Shown here in pieces: positions 1 to 9,807 of a DNA stretch of 64,000 bases. Position 1 is the first letter of the stretch. Every line of letters begins with the position of its first letter. The DNA is taken from assembly GCA_903939765.1 (NCBI GenBank), contig CAJAIK010000094.1, forward strand, positions 62,001-126,000, read 5' to 3'. Origin of the DNA: an uncultured Chlorobiaceae bacterium (lineage in GTDB: Bacteria > Bacteroidota > Chlorobiia > Chlorobiales > Chlorobiaceae). A program made the position numbers and the translations under genes. The notes under the pieces were generated by a model. It saw nothing but the letters and a program-made list of their open reading frames with translations, was not told the origin of the DNA and ran no database searches.

Positions 1-1
1 T

Positions 2-247
2 AACAGCGAACAGAACAGCTTGAGTGTCTCCTGTACGCTCAGTGCTGCTGCTGGCACACTTCTCGCGTCCATCAGGGATTGTGGAAAAGGGTTCAATTTC
101 GATGAACTGCCCAATCCTGTTGATCCCCGAAATCTTTTCCGTTTATCAGGAAGGGGGCTCTTTATTCTTCGCAGCATTGCCGAAATCATCGCTCTTGAAC
201 GTGACCGTGAGGGATCGGTGCTGACGCTGCGTTTCCACCCCTCCTGA
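2..247 (+). CDS. Anti-sigma-factor type ATP-binding protein (RsbW-like), 5' end missing
   Basis: The frame is open from the window edge and ends with TGA at 245-247, so only about 81 C-terminal codons are present. The segment DCGKGFNFDEL followed by GRGLFILRS matches the G1 box (DxGxGF) and G2 box (GRGL.I) of the GHKL ATPase fold used by RsbW/SpoIIAB serine kinases and anti-sigma factors. The N-box lies upstream of the window. In this family the protein binds ATP and either phosphorylates an anti-sigma antagonist or holds a sigma factor; the partner genes would be upstream. An ATG at 20 lies in the frame but is internal to the domain and is not the start. Confidence 0.8.
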   Translation, partial: NSEQNSLSVSCTLSAAAGTLLASIRDCGKGFNFDELPNPVDPRNLFRLSGRGLFILRSIAEIIALERDREGSVLTLRFHPS

Positions 248-311
248 ATGGTCAGAGTAACATGCTCATGGCGGGCAAATATTCATAAACAGGTAAACAA
301 ACAACAAACAG

Positions 312-1964
312 ATGGATGTATCACAAAGTGCAGTCTGGAGTGCTCTTGTAACACACAAGCAGGAAATTGAAAAACTGCATATCCGGGAGCTGTTTCAGCA
401 GGATGGCGAACGGTTCAAGCGCTTTTCCATTCAGTGGGGCGAGCTCTTGCTCGACTATTCAAAAAACAGGATCACTCCCCGTACCATGGAGTTGCTTTTG
501 GATCTCGCCCGCAGCGTTGAGCTCGAAAAAAAGCGTGACGAGATGTTTCATGGTGCGCAAATCAACTCTACAGAACAGCGTGCCGTGCTCCACACCGCCC
601 TTCGCCGACCCCCGGGCTATTCGCTTCAGGTTGATGGCCTTGATCTTTCAGCAGAAATTGCTGATGTGCTCGCCCAGATGAAAGAGTGCTGTGAGAGGGT
701 TATTTCGGGCTCGTGGAAGGGATATACCGGCAAGCGGATGACCGATGTGGTCAATATCGGTATTGGCGGTTCTGATCTTGGTCCCTTCATGGTAACCGAA
801 GCGCTTCGCCCCTTTGCTCACGGCCAGCTCCAGGTTCATTTTGTCTCCAATATTGACGGAACCCATATCTCCGAGACGCTGAAAAAGCTTGACCCCGAAA
901 CAACGCTTTTCGTCATTGCCTCAAAAACCTTTACCACCCAGGAGACGCTGACCAATGCCATGAGTGCCCGTGCATGGTTTTTGACTCATGCCACCAGCCA
1001 ATCGCATATTGCAAAGCATTTTGTGGCGGTATCAACCAACCGCGCAAAGGTTGTCGAGTTCGGTATTGATGAAGCCAACATGTTCCGGTTCTGGGAGTGG
1101 GTTGGAGGACGTTATTCCCTCTGGTCTTCAATCGGACTCTCCATAGCCCTCTTTCTCGGTTTTGACCGCTTTCAGGAGTTGCTCAATGGTGCCTATGCGA
1201 TGGACGAGCATTTCTGTCATGAGCCTCTTGATCGCAATATTCCCGTTCTGCTTGCCCTGCTTGGCGTCTGGTACAATAATTTTTTTAATGTCTCCTCCCA
1301 TGCAGTCATCCCTTACGACCAGTACCTGCACCGTTTTCCTGCCTATCTCCAGCAGCTTGATATGGAGAGCAACGGCAAGCGGGTTGACAAGCAAGGTCAG
1401 ACGGTAGCTTATGCAACGGGGCCTGTGATTTGGGGCGAACCGGGCACCAATTCTCAGCACGCTTTTTTTCAGTTGCTGCACCAGAGTCCAAATTTTATTC
1501 CTGCCGATTTTATTGTGCCGCTCAAAAGCCAGAACCCGGCAGGGGAGCATCATGATATTCTGCTTGCCAACTGTTTTGCACAGACCGAAGCGCTTATGAA
1601 GGGCAAAAATGAGCAGGAGGTGCGTCTTGAACTTGAAGCTGCCGAAACTGAGCCATCGCAGCTTGAAGCCCTGCTGCCGCATAAGGTTTTTCCTGGAAAT
1701 CGTCCGACCAACACCCTCCTTTTTGGTGAACTCAATCCTTTTGCTCTTGGAAGCCTCATTGCCATCTATGAGCACAAGGTTTTTGTGCAGGGCATTATCT
1801 GGGGGGTCAACTCGTTTGACCAGTGGGGTGTTGAGCTTGGCAAACAACTTGCAAAAGCCATTTTTCCGGAAATCCAGGGGGATGAGAGTGTTTCCAGTCA
1901 CGACAGCTCAACCAACGCCCTCATCAATGCCTACCGCGAAGCTCGAATGAAGAAGATGGCTTGA
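312..1964 (+). CDS. pgi: Glucose-6-phosphate isomerase
   Basis: This cytoplasmic enzyme interconverts glucose-6-phosphate and fructose-6-phosphate in glycolysis/gluconeogenesis and glycogen metabolism. The 550-residue product has the usual length for the long bacterial form. It carries [10 protein letters not shown] near residue 150, the first PGI signature [11 protein letters not shown], the catalytic glutamate region DMESNGKR, and the C-terminal signature [13 protein letters not shown] at 312 is the first plausible start; there is no clear Shine-Dalgarno, as is common in this window. The gene stands alone and is followed after about 35 bp by a strong terminator. The assignment is secure. 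Confidence 0.97.
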   Translation: MDVSQSAVWSALVTHKQEIEKLHIRELFQQDGERFKRFSIQWGELLLDYSKNRITPRTMELLLDLARSVELEKKRDEMFHGAQINSTEQRAVLHTALRRPPGYSLQVDGLDLSAEIADVLAQMKECCERVISGSWKGYTGKRMTDVVNIGIGGSDLGPFMVTEALRPFAHGQLQVHFVSNIDGTHISETLKKLDPETTLFVIASKTFTTQETLTNAMSARAWFLTHATSQSHIAKHFVAVSTNRAKVVEFGIDEANMFRFWEWVGGRYSLWSSIGLSIALFLGFDRFQELLNGAYAMDEHFCHEPLDRNIPVLLALLGVWYNNFFNVSSHAVIPYDQYLHRFPAYLQQLDMESNGKRVDKQGQTVAYATGPVIWGEPGTNSQHAFFQLLHQSPNFIPADFIVPLKSQNPAGEHHDILLANCFAQTEALMKGKNEQEVRLELEAAETEPSQLEALLPHKVFPGNRPTNTLLFGELNPFALGSLIAIYEHKVFVQGIIWGVNSFDQWGVELGKQLAKAIFPEIQGDESVSSHDSSTNALINAYREARMKKMA

Positions 1965-2000
1965 GAGCTCCCGAAGCCATGAGATAAAGTTGATGACAAA

Positions 2001-2040
2001 CAAGAAAAGCCGCCTTTTTACGGGCGGCTTTTCTTGTTTT
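2001..2040 (+). terminator. Rho-independent terminator of pgi
   Basis: A perfect 14-bp stem (2001-2014 with 2023-2036) encloses an 8-nt loop rich in T and is followed by TTTT. The stem core GCCGCC/GGCGGC is GC-rich with an A/T outer part. It lies 36 bp after the pgi stop and 40 bp before the end of the convergent P-II gene, so it may also limit read-through from the other side. Confidence 0.9.
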
Positions 2041-2080
2041 CATTTCACACCTTATCCTGGTGCGGGAATTAGATGCTCAA

Positions 2081-2428
2081 CTAATCTTTATTGTACATCG
2101 AGTCGTCTCCACTCTCTCCGGTACGGATACGATAGGACTCTTCAACATTCCAGACAAAGATCTTGCCGTCGCCCACTTCACCGGTATAGGCTGACTTTAA
2201 AAGACAGGCTACCGTTTTTTGAAGATTGATGTCGCGGACAACAATCGACAACGTCAAACGTGAAATGTAGTCAGTATTGGCCGAGCCGCGAAAGACATCC
2301 TTTTTTTTGCGTTCATTTCCAACCCCGTATGATTCGGTATAGGAAAAGAAGTCGATATCAATGGCGTGCAGTGCCGCTTTTACCTCTTCAAATTTTGAAC
2401 GCCTTATGATTGCCTCTATTTTTTTCAT
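2081..2428 (-). CDS. glnK: P-II nitrogen regulatory protein (GlnK type) with divergent T-loop
   Basis: P-II trimers sense 2-oxoglutarate and ATP/ADP and, when paired with amtB, plug the ammonium channel. The 115-residue protein has the family start MKKIEAII, the B-loop TGEVGDGKIFV (82-92) and the C-loop segment IRTGE (101-105). The T-loop (about 37-55) is unusual: Gln39 of the classical proteins is Glu, Tyr46 is Phe46, and the uridylylated Tyr51 position is Asn, with one residue apparently deleted. Classical uridylylation therefore looks impossible. The gene lies 29 bp downstream of amtB on the same strand, the classical amtB-glnK order. Family is certain; the symbol rests on linkage to amtB. 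Confidence 0.92.
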   Translation of the reverse strand: MKKIEAIIRRSKFEEVKAALHAIDIDFFSYTESYGVGNERKKKDVFRGSANTDYISRLTLSIVVRDINLQKTVACLLKSAYTGEVGDGKIFVWNVEESYRIRTGESGDDSMYNKD

Positions 2429-2457
2429 AATTAGTTTTAATTTAACAGGTTAGTAAG

Positions 2458-3939
2458 TTAGTTGGTGTATGCTTCAGCGCCATGTTCAAAAACATCCAAT
2501 CCTCCAACGCCGGTTTCACCTTCAGGCTCAACACGCAATTTAAAGGGATATGGCAACTTGTTGATCACCCACATAACAATCATCGCAACGGCAAAGGTTG
2601 TCAGTGCAATGATGGCATTTCCTACAAACTGCGCAAGAAAAACATTCCAGCCTCCTCCATAAAACAGCCCTGTTACAGGAGCAGAGTTGTCAGCGCCAAA
2701 AGGAGTGGCACATCCATACTCCCCTGTGGCAAAAAGACCTATTGCCCAGGTTCCGAAAACACCGTTAAATCCATGTACTGAAACTGCACCAACCGGATCA
2801 TCAATACGAAGATATTCAAGCAGGTAGATGCCACCAAAAACAATTGCGCCTGCAACCAGGCCGATGATGACGGCTCCAAACGGTGAGACCCAGTAGCATG
2901 GAGCAGTGATGGCAACCAGACCACCAAGGAGGCCGTTCACGGTAAAGCCAACGTCAAACTTCCCTTTGAAAGAGCCAATATAAAAGGCCAGGAACATGGC
3001 ACTCAATGCGCCGCTACAGGCAGCCAGTGTCGTATTTGCAGCCACACGGCCAACACCAATTGCATCCATTGCCGAGAGTGTGCTGCCGGGGTTAAAACCG
3101 TACCATCCGAACCACAAGAGGAATGCTCCTGTAACAGCAACCGGCAAGTTGTGTGCTGCTGGCAAACCGCCCCTCTCTTTGTCGTCCCGCAGGAATACGC
3201 GTCCGATACGTGGCCCTAATACGATGGCTCCAGCCAGCGAAACAACACCACCAATGGTATGAACAACCGTAGAGCCAGCAAAGTCACGGAAAGGGTTGCC
3301 CAATTCAGGCAGAAAATGTCCGGCACTACCCATGGTGACAAGGAAGCCGTCCGGACCCCATGCCCAGTGACCAATGATTGGGTAGATGAGAGCCGTTACA
3401 ACAATACTGTAGAGAATGTCGCCACGGAAACTGGTACGCCCGATCATGGCACCCGATGTAATTGTTGAAGCGGTATCGGCAAAGGCAAACTGGAAGACCC
3501 AGTGAGCAAGAAGCGCAACACCAGTTGCCCCATAGGTGTTTGGTGCACCCTGCAAAAAGAACCAGTGCTGGCCAATAAAACCATTGCCTTCACTGAACAT
3601 GAATGCGTATCCGATAGCCCAGAAAGAGATGCCGCAAATGGCCGTATCGAGCACGCACTCAATAAGCACGTTGACAGTTTCACGCTTTCTGGCAAAACCG
3701 GCTTCGAGCATCACAAATCCAGCCTGCATTCCAAAGACGAGGGCCGCAGCAATCAATGTCCACAGGGTATTGAGTGAGTTAATCAGATTTGTTTCAATCG
3801 GGGAATAGGTATCTGCTGCGATTGCAGGTGTGCCGATAATTCCGGCTAACGTGCTCATCGACAAGAGGACTAAGAGAAGCCCGATCATCTTTCCGGCAAA
3901 AATGGTCAGTCCAAGTTTCCAGTTTTTTTGTTTTGACAT
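2458..3939 (-). CDS. amtB: Ammonium transporter (Amt family)
   Basis: This inner-membrane channel conducts ammonium/ammonia. The frame is open to 3999, but ATG at 3939 (MSKQKNWKLG) is preferred because AGGGAAAA lies just upstream; the product is 493 aa. A hydrophobic leader ending PAIAA suggests a cleaved signal peptide before the mature start, followed by about 11 membrane segments. The twin histidines of the pore are visible in VVHTIGG and SVHGFNGVFGTWA. The C-terminal tail that contacts P-II is present. It is transcribed leftward with the P-II gene 29 bp downstream, so it is very likely an operon induced under nitrogen limitation. No convincing sigma-54 site was found upstream. Confidence 0.95.
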   Translation of the reverse strand: MSKQKNWKLGLTIFAGKMIGLLLVLLSMSTLAGIIGTPAIAADTYSPIETNLINSLNTLWTLIAAALVFGMQAGFVMLEAGFARKRETVNVLIECVLDTAICGISFWAIGYAFMFSEGNGFIGQHWFFLQGAPNTYGATGVALLAHWVFQFAFADTASTITSGAMIGRTSFRGDILYSIVVTALIYPIIGHWAWGPDGFLVTMGSAGHFLPELGNPFRDFAGSTVVHTIGGVVSLAGAIVLGPRIGRVFLRDDKERGGLPAAHNLPVAVTGAFLLWFGWYGFNPGSTLSAMDAIGVGRVAANTTLAACSGALSAMFLAFYIGSFKGKFDVGFTVNGLLGGLVAITAPCYWVSPFGAVIIGLVAGAIVFGGIYLLEYLRIDDPVGAVSVHGFNGVFGTWAIGLFATGEYGCATPFGADNSAPVTGLFYGGGWNVFLAQFVGNAIIALTTFAVAMIVMWVINKLPYPFKLRVEPEGETGVGGLDVFEHGAEAYTN

Positions 3940-3950
3940 ATTTTCCCTGA
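3940..3950 (-). promoter_or_regulatory. Ribosome binding site that decides the amtB start
   Basis: On the minus strand AGGGAAAA is immediately followed by T and the ATG at 3939. The alternative start at 3999 has no such motif. This supports trimming 20 residues from the longest open frame. Confidence 0.6.
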
Positions 3951-4340
3951 TTCGGGTAAAATAGTGCCTCCTTTCGAGGCTGGCGGTTCCTGATTTCATG
4001 CGATTGCTATTTTGATGGTTAAAGAGTTACTCAGGTCAAATTTGTGTTTGTGAATTAATTGCTGTTAATAATTAAGGCTCAAGTCAAAAGTAATGGAATT
4101 TTTTTAATTAAAAAAGACATTTATGTAAAAAAAGTAAGGCTTTTTTTGTTTGACAACAAAAAACAACCTTTTTGTCGATACATGTGACTTTTTGTGCGAG
4201 ATGTCGAATGGTTCTTGAGTGCCTTAAAAATATACGTATTGAAGATGGTTTTTCAGGTACCCAAGTACTTTAACTGGTCAGGCAGAGGTGGCCCGGGTTG
4301 TTGCCAGGGTGCAGGTAGAGGGGTCAAACGAGCGGACTGG
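3951..4340. other. Intergenic region between priA (3' end) and amtB (5' end)
   Basis: No credible gene is present. The region is AT-rich and must hold the amtB promoter. An imperfect inverted repeat at 4136-4170 (AAGGC.. to ..ACCTT, both arms T/A-rich) could act as the priA terminator or as an operator. No TGGC-N-TGC type sigma-54 element was recognised. A 174-codon plus-strand frame at 4194-4718 runs mostly antisense to priA and is judged a shadow. Confidence 0.5.
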
Positions 4341-6779
4341 CTACATGAGATTCTGGGGATCAACATCAACCGTAAAGGTGAGCCCTGCGGAACGGAAGCG
4401 GGCCATGATGTTGTCGCTCATCTGTTTGACAAAGAGAGGCGAGAGTTTGCCATCAAAGAGTTTTACGACAACCTGGTAGCGGTATCGTCCCCTTATTTTT
4501 GCAATACAGGCTGGCGCAGGTCCAAGAATGGCCCCTTTTTCTGCGGGAAGATAATGTGTCAGGGTCTTTTGGCAAGAGAGCGCTGCATTTTCAGCCTGCT
4601 TTTCATCCTCTGCGCTGCACTCAAATTTTATGAGCCGGGATGCCGGAGGGTAGTGGAGCTCCCTTCTTATGGCGGTTTCCTGAAGAAAAAACGTTTCATA
4701 ACTCTCCTTTCCCAGTAAAAGAGCAGGAAAAACATCGTTCTCCATGTTGTAAACCTGGAAGTAGACCTCTCCGGGAATCGAAGAGCGCCCTGCACGTCCG
4801 GCAACCTGCGTGAGGAGCGAAAATGTCCTCTCTGAAGCGCGGAAGTCGGGGATGTTGAGCCCGATATCGGCCATGAGAACTCCAACAAGGGTAACGGCGG
4901 GGAAATCAAGACCTTTGGCGACCATTTGCGTGCCAAGCAGAATTCGCGCCTTGCGGTCATGAAACTCCTTTAAAATCCGGCCATGAGAGCCTTTTGTGGC
5001 AGTGGTATCGACATCCATACGGAGGATTTTTTCTTCGGGGAAGAGGGTTTTCAGCTCCTCCTCAATGCGCTCGGTACCACTGCTTTTATAAAAAAGATTG
5101 GTCGAAGAGCATTTCATGCACGACTCCGTGAACCTTGTGGTGTGGCCGCAGTAGTGGCAGCGAAGCTGTTTCTGGGTGGAGTGATAGACCAGGGGAATAT
5201 TGCAGAAACGGCAGAAAGGGATATGACCACATGCAAGACAAAAAATACTACCGGCAAACCCTCTCCTGTTTTGCAGAAGAATAACTTGCTCGTCTTTTTC
5301 GAGACGGATCTCTATCTGACGGCAGAGGAGCTCTGAAATTGAAGCAGAAGCCTTTGGACTCTCTTTCATACGGATCAGTGTGAGCGAGGGCATTGTTGCC
5401 CCATCAACCCGATCCGGGAGCTTGACAAGCGTGTATTTGCCCGTAACAGCGTTGTTGAAGGACTCAAACGAAGGAGTTGCTGAGCCGAGCACGCAGATAG
5501 CCTTGCTGAACATTGCCCTCATGACAGCAGCGTCCCGTGCATGGTAGCGCGGATTGCGATCCTGCTTGTAGGCACTGTCGTGCTCTTCATCTACAATAAT
5601 TGCACCGAGGTTTTCAAGTGGGGCAAAAATGGTTGAGCGGGCACCAAGGGCAATTTTGCTTTTTCCAAGCCGCAGACTATGCCATGCATCATATTTTTCC
5701 TGATTGCTCATGGCGCTGTGAAGAATGGTGATCTCCTCATGAAAATGCTCACGAAAGCGGCCGGCTGTCTGAGGGGTCAAAGCTATTTCAGGAACCAGCA
5801 CAATGGCGGTTTTTCCTGCTGCAAGAACTTTTTTCAGCAGCTCGATATAGATCAGGGTTTTTCCGCTTCCGGTTACACCGTGAAGCAGAAATGTGCGGTA
5901 TTCTCCTTTGTCGAACGCACCAATCAACTGCTCAAGCGCTCTTTGCTGTAACGCTGTCGGTATTTTTGGTGATTGCGGTGCTTCGGCAAAGCCGGTTGTA
6001 AAAAGGCTTGCCCTGTCCCTCAAAAATTTTTCAACAAATCCCTTTTTTTCAAGGGCGTTAAGCGTCACCCTTGAACTGCCGATGGTTTCAGCAAAAGCGC
6101 CGCTTTCATCCAGAGATGCCAGTTTTCTGATCGCTTCAAGCTGTTTCGGAGAGCTTTTCAGTACCTCTTCTATATTTTCCGGCAATGAGTTGCTCAGGCA
6201 CCAGGCAAGTTTCTGGCGGGCTTTTGTGGATGAAAACTTTTTAGAGAGCCTCACTTCTCCTCCCCGTTCAAGCGCAGCAATGGTGCGGTAAAGCTGTTTT
6301 TTTCCGATACGGCGCTGCAACTGATGAACCGTCAACCGCTTCTCTACAATCATTACCTGCATGATGGAGCGCCGGAGTGCCGTGTTGATGACTTTCTGAC
6401 CCTCAGACTTGAGCGTAAAATCCGTTATTTCAACGATATCATTCACCGTAGTCCTTACGGCCGCCGGGAGGGCGGCCGTAAGGGTATCAACTCTCCTTGT
6501 GAGATAATAATCCGCCATCCATTCGGTCAGCCGCAAAAGGGAAGGACTGAGCACCGGCTCTCCGCCGTAAAGCAGATCCAGCAGTTCCACGCTCGATACT
6601 TCGCCACTATCCTGGATTGTGAGACTCAGAATATAGCCTATTGAGATCCGCCCATTACCCGCTTTTACCGAAAGAAGTACCATACATCCTGTCTGGATAT
6701 CAGGTTCCAGTATTTCAGGCACTACGGCGATAAAGGGTTCACCTCTGAATAACGTTTCTGTCCCGATCAGTGCGTACAT
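4341..6779 (-). CDS. priA: Primosomal protein N' (replication restart helicase PriA)
   Basis: PriA is a 3'-to-5' superfamily 2 helicase that recognises stalled forks and reloads the replicative helicase. The 812-residue protein has the N-terminal 3'-DNA-binding region, Walker A GVTGSGKT at 301-308, Walker B DEEH at 397-400, and the zinc-binding cysteine pairs (CLACGH, CRFC, CHYCGH, CMKC) in the usual place after the first helicase lobe. Motif VI is present in QVAGRAGR. The ATG at 6779 agrees with the N-terminus expected for the family. It is separated from upstream adk by a terminator and so is probably transcribed on its own. Confidence 0.96.
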   Translation of the reverse strand: MYALIGTETLFRGEPFIAVVPEILEPDIQTGCMVLLSVKAGNGRISIGYILSLTIQDSGEVSSVELLDLLYGGEPVLSPSLLRLTEWMADYYLTRRVDTLTAALPAAVRTTVNDIVEITDFTLKSEGQKVINTALRRSIMQVMIVEKRLTVHQLQRRIGKKQLYRTIAALERGGEVRLSKKFSSTKARQKLAWCLSNSLPENIEEVLKSSPKQLEAIRKLASLDESGAFAETIGSSRVTLNALEKKGFVEKFLRDRASLFTTGFAEAPQSPKIPTALQQRALEQLIGAFDKGEYRTFLLHGVTGSGKTLIYIELLKKVLAAGKTAIVLVPEIALTPQTAGRFREHFHEEITILHSAMSNQEKYDAWHSLRLGKSKIALGARSTIFAPLENLGAIIVDEEHDSAYKQDRNPRYHARDAAVMRAMFSKAICVLGSATPSFESFNNAVTGKYTLVKLPDRVDGATMPSLTLIRMKESPKASASISELLCRQIEIRLEKDEQVILLQNRRGFAGSIFCLACGHIPFCRFCNIPLVYHSTQKQLRCHYCGHTTRFTESCMKCSSTNLFYKSSGTERIEEELKTLFPEEKILRMDVDTTATKGSHGRILKEFHDRKARILLGTQMVAKGLDFPAVTLVGVLMADIGLNIPDFRASERTFSLLTQVAGRAGRSSIPGEVYFQVYNMENDVFPALLLGKESYETFFLQETAIRRELHYPPASRLIKFECSAEDEKQAENAALSCQKTLTHYLPAEKGAILGPAPACIAKIRGRYRYQVVVKLFDGKLSPLFVKQMSDNIMARFRSAGLTFTVDVDPQNLM

Positions 6780-6788
6780 GGTAATGAA

Positions 6789-6825
6789 AGAAAAAAAGCC
6801 AGTACAAAAGTACTGACTTTTTTGT
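6789..6825 (-). terminator. Terminator between adk and priA
   Basis: Read on the minus strand, a stem built on CAGTAC/GTACTG with A/T extensions and one mismatch encloses an AAAA/TTTT loop and ends in a run of seven T. It sits after the adk stop (6849) and ends only about 10 bp before the priA start (6779). Confidence 0.7.
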
Positions 6826-6848
6826 TTGAAGGCTCTTTATTCGGGGAC

Positions 6849-7505
6849 TCAGACACTCAGAACTTCAAGAATTCTGTCACGAATCTCTTCTACCTTTCCT
6901 GTCCCCTCTATCTTGTAATAACGCGGAGCATCAGGTTCGCCGTTCTTTGACAGGGTCAAATAGTATTCGATCAGCGGGGCGGTTTGAGCGTGATAGATCT
7001 GAAGCCGTTTTTTAACCGTATTTTCATGATCATCATCTCTTTGCACCAGAAGTTCTCCTGTTTCATCATCAACGCCAGCCTTTTTCGGTGGATTGAACTT
7101 CACATGATAGGTTCTGCCAGATCCAAGGTGTACACGGCGTCCGCTCATCCGTTCAATAATCTCTCGATCTGCAACATTGATTTCTACAATATGGTCGATG
7201 TGAATCCCATCTTTTCTCAACGATTCGGCCTGGTTGAGGGTACGTGGAAAACCGTCGAAAAGGCAACCATTGACGCAATCACTCTCTGTCAGGCGCTCTT
7301 TGACCAGACCGATAATAATCTCATCGGAAACAAGTTGCCCGTTATCCATCACTTTTTTTGCCGCGATACCAAGAGGAGTTCCTGTGCTAACCGCAGCACG
7401 CAACATGTCTCCAGTCGATATCTGCGGTATACCGAGGGTTTTTGATATATAGTTCGACTGTGTGCCTTTTCCGGCCCCCGGTGCTCCCAGTAGAATAATT
7501 CTCAT
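6849..7505 (-). CDS. adk: Adenylate kinase
   Basis: This enzyme interconverts ATP+AMP and 2 ADP in the cytoplasm. Starting at ATG 7505 the protein is [16 protein letters not shown]..., 218 aa, the normal N-terminus with the P-loop [10 protein letters not shown] at residues 7-16. The longer open frame to 7541 adds 12 residues that overlap the upstream gene and is rejected. The AMP-binding FDGFPRT and LID region ([20 protein letters not shown]) are clear. The LID lacks the four zinc cysteines. The upstream gene ends 10 bp before this start, so the two are probably cotranscribed. Confidence 0.96.
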   Translation of the reverse strand: MRIILLGAPGAGKGTQSNYISKTLGIPQISTGDMLRAAVSTGTPLGIAAKKVMDNGQLVSDEIIIGLVKERLTESDCVNGCLFDGFPRTLNQAESLRKDGIHIDHIVEINVADREIIERMSGRRVHLGSGRTYHVKFNPPKKAGVDDETGELLVQRDDDHENTVKKRLQIYHAQTAPLIEYYLTLSKNGEPDAPRYYKIEGTGKVEEIRDRILEVLSV

Positions 7506-7515
7506 CAAACTAATT

Positions 7516-8292
7516 TTATAGGGTTTTTTTTGTCGTAACAATCATGATTTTTGGCTTTGGCAGTCTTCTTTCTTCATCGGCCATATTGGCTGCGGGGGCG
7601 CTTGTCGATAATCCATTCTGTACTTCAGCGCCTGAAAGGGGAGATTCGGCCAAAAGAGCCTCATCATGTTTAGCGGCGGGTTTAAGCAGGATAGTCTGGG
7701 CAGGTTTTTTCTTGAATTCGATTGCGGTACCTTTTGGTGCACCACCAGGTTGCGCATGATGCTGCAACTGGAGATCATTGAAAATCTGCTGGGAGGCTGC
7801 AGCCGAGCCTTTGGTATCCAGTGAGCGATACTGGTAGTCCTCTTCGCTGATCATTTCTGTCCGGAATGCAAAATCCATGGCACCGAGCATCATTCTGATA
7901 GCACGGCGGCTTTCGCCAAGATCGCCCTTTGACTCTATGTGGGTTTCCGCTTTGGCATTAACCGTGGTAATGAAACGGCCATTGACATCCTTCTCCTCAA
8001 GAAGTCCGAAGGTAACGTTGATTTTCATGCCAAAAAGGATAAAAGAACTCACTTCGGCGCGAATGGTAACCATGCCGCCAACAGCAGTTCTTTCGCTTAT
8101 CAGGCTCCAGCCGACCCAATGATCAATTTTACTGAGAATAAAATCTGATGCATCGGTGATTGGGCGGTCATACCTCCGTACCTTTAGCTCATTGAAGACG
8201 GGGGTTTCCGAGGTGTGTGTCGCATTGCTCGTAAGACCATGATAAGCTTTGGTAAATTCACTTCTGAACGGAATAAAATCGATCAACTCCAT
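7516..8292 (-). CDS. Hypothetical protein with a low-complexity C-terminal half
   Basis: I do not recognise this 258-residue protein. ATG at 8292 gives MELIDFIPF; the open frame also allows TTG at 8301. Residues 1-145 look like a folded, mixed alpha/beta domain with no signal peptide. From about residue 160 the sequence is rich in Ala, Pro and Lys and likely disordered, ending in a basic tail ([13 protein letters not shown]). It sits between rlmN and adk on the same strand, only 10 bp before adk, so it is probably co-expressed with them. No function is assigned. Confidence 0.75.
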   Translation of the reverse strand: MELIDFIPFRSEFTKAYHGLTSNATHTSETPVFNELKVRRYDRPITDASDFILSKIDHWVGWSLISERTAVGGMVTIRAEVSSFILFGMKINVTFGLLEEKDVNGRFITTVNAKAETHIESKGDLGESRRAIRMMLGAMDFAFRTEMISEEDYQYRSLDTKGSAAASQQIFNDLQLQHHAQPGGAPKGTAIEFKKKPAQTILLKPAAKHDEALLAESPLSGAEVQNGLSTSAPAANMADEERRLPKPKIMIVTTKKTL

Positions 8293-8313
8293 GATTATCA
8301 AGACGGTTAGAGA

Positions 8314-9396
8314 TTATGATTGCGGGTTCTGCATCCCGACTGTTGCCAGTTGGCCACACGCCGCATTAATGGTAGAGCCGTAGCTTTTCCTGACGGTGAC
8401 ATGCAGTCCTGAATTCATGAGATACTGCTGGAACATCTCTCTGGCAGCGCTGTAAACAGGCTTGAATTTAATATTATTGATTGAATTGTAATCAATCAAA
8501 TTTATTTTGCACAAAAAGGTTTTAGCAAACCGGGCAAGTATCTTTGCATCATCAAGTGAGTCGTTGATCCCCCTGAGAAGCAGATAGACAATAGTGACCG
8601 GCATTCCTGTTGATGAGCTGTATTCACAGAGTGATTTCCCAAGTTCCTTGAGTGGATATTGCCTGGCTGCAATCGGCATCAGTGACTCACGTTTCTCTTG
8701 ATCGGCTGAATGGAGCGAGACGGCCAGCTTTGTCTTCATTCCCGATTTTCCAAGCCGCTGAATTTCAGGGATCACGCCGACCGTTGAAATGGTGATTCTT
8801 TTCTGCGAAAGGCAGAAATTGTAGTTTCTTGTGCTGAGGGTTGCAATAGCCTCCAGAACGTTGTCGGTGTTCAGGAGAGGTTCGCCCATTCCCATAAAGA
8901 CAATGTTGGTAATGGCTTTGCCCGGCTCCCGTGCCGCAAGCAGTTCGTTGAGTGCGTAGATTTGACCGGTAATTTCTCCCGCGCTCAGATTGCGCCGGAA
9001 CCCCATTCTTCCTGTTGCACAAAAAGGGCATTGCAACGGGCAGCCGATCTGTGACGAAACGCAGGCAGTCATCCTGTTTTCCGATGCAATCAGAACACTC
9101 TCCACTTTGTTCATATCTTGCAGCTCAAGCAGAATTTTCTCTGTCGGACTCTCGCAACTCTCTTCAAAGCACTCCGTATGGTTAACAGCTTTTAACTGGT
9201 GAATTGAAAAACTCTCCGAAAGCTTTTTGCGCAAAGCAAGACTGAGTATGGTCATGTCGTCAAAACTTGCAGCATGGTGGCTGAACAGCCACTGATGTAT
9301 CTGTGTAGCCCTGAATGAAGGCTCTCCCAGCGCACTCAGTGCCTGTTGAAGTTCCTTGAGGCTCAAATCGGTTATATTATGGAGCGGTTCAGTCAT
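8314..9396 (-). CDS. rlmN: Dual-specificity 23S rRNA/tRNA adenine-C2 methyltransferase RlmN
   Basis: This radical-SAM enzyme methylates A2503 of 23S rRNA and A37 of some tRNAs. The 360-residue protein has the 4Fe-4S motif CPLQCPFC, the MGMGEPLLN segment typical of RlmN/Cfr, and the catalytic cysteine near the C-terminus (AACGQL). It is the first gene of a leftward run with the unknown gene and adk. The start at ATG 9396 lacks an evident Shine-Dalgarno. Confidence 0.95.
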   Translation of the reverse strand: MTEPLHNITDLSLKELQQALSALGEPSFRATQIHQWLFSHHAASFDDMTILSLALRKKLSESFSIHQLKAVNHTECFEESCESPTEKILLELQDMNKVESVLIASENRMTACVSSQIGCPLQCPFCATGRMGFRRNLSAGEITGQIYALNELLAAREPGKAITNIVFMGMGEPLLNTDNVLEAIATLSTRNYNFCLSQKRITISTVGVIPEIQRLGKSGMKTKLAVSLHSADQEKRESLMPIAARQYPLKELGKSLCEYSSSTGMPVTIVYLLLRGINDSLDDAKILARFAKTFLCKINLIDYNSINNIKFKPVYSAAREMFQQYLMNSGLHVTVRKSYGSTINAACGQLATVGMQNPQS

Positions 9397-9807
9397 CGAA
9401 AGGGATATTATTATGAAAAAAATCGGTCGTTCATCCTGAGAGTTCCGAGCACAAAATAAGCTTCTTCATGGATTTTATAGGGGAGGAGTTTTATTAATTC
9501 CTGAAAAAAAATTTACAGTCAGCGAGAGTACTGTGCTCGGGAGCATCATTGCGTCTGAACCGCTTTTTTGCAGTGCAGAGGCCAGACACGGCAGAAGAAC
9601 CCTGGTTTTGAGCATTCCATCGCCACAGAGATGCTGGTAAATTTTGATCAACTCCTCGAAGCAAAGCGAGAGCAAGCGGGATGGAACAATAAACTGAAGT
9701 AACTTGTTATTCTGAAAAGCATTTTATACACTGCGGCAGCGATTCTGTTTCCCTCTGTTTTTTGTAATTTCTTTTGATTTAACACAACCCGCAACAAACA
9801 AGTACTC
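9397..9807. other. Intergenic region between divergent rlmN and the YdjM-like gene
   Basis: This spacer of about 410 bp should hold both promoters. A 66-codon minus-strand frame (9475-9675) begins with TTG, resembles nothing I know and has no ribosome site, so it is not called. A 9-bp inverted repeat (CCGAGCACA at 9445-9453, TGTGCTCGG at 9532-9540) is present; its meaning is unclear. Confidence 0.5.

Noticed and set aside
1128..1901. 257-codon minus-strand frame inside pgi
   Set aside because: Fully antisense to a clear pgi; codon pattern is a mirror of the real gene.
4000..4200. Sigma-54 promoter for amtB
   Set aside because: No TGGCAC-N5-TTGCA type element found on the minus strand.
4194..4718. 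174-codon plus-strand frame
   Set aside because: Most of it is antisense to priA and its product shows no family features.
9475..9675. 66-codon minus-strand frame in the rlmN upstream region
   Set aside because: TTG start, no ribosome site, no resemblance to a known protein.
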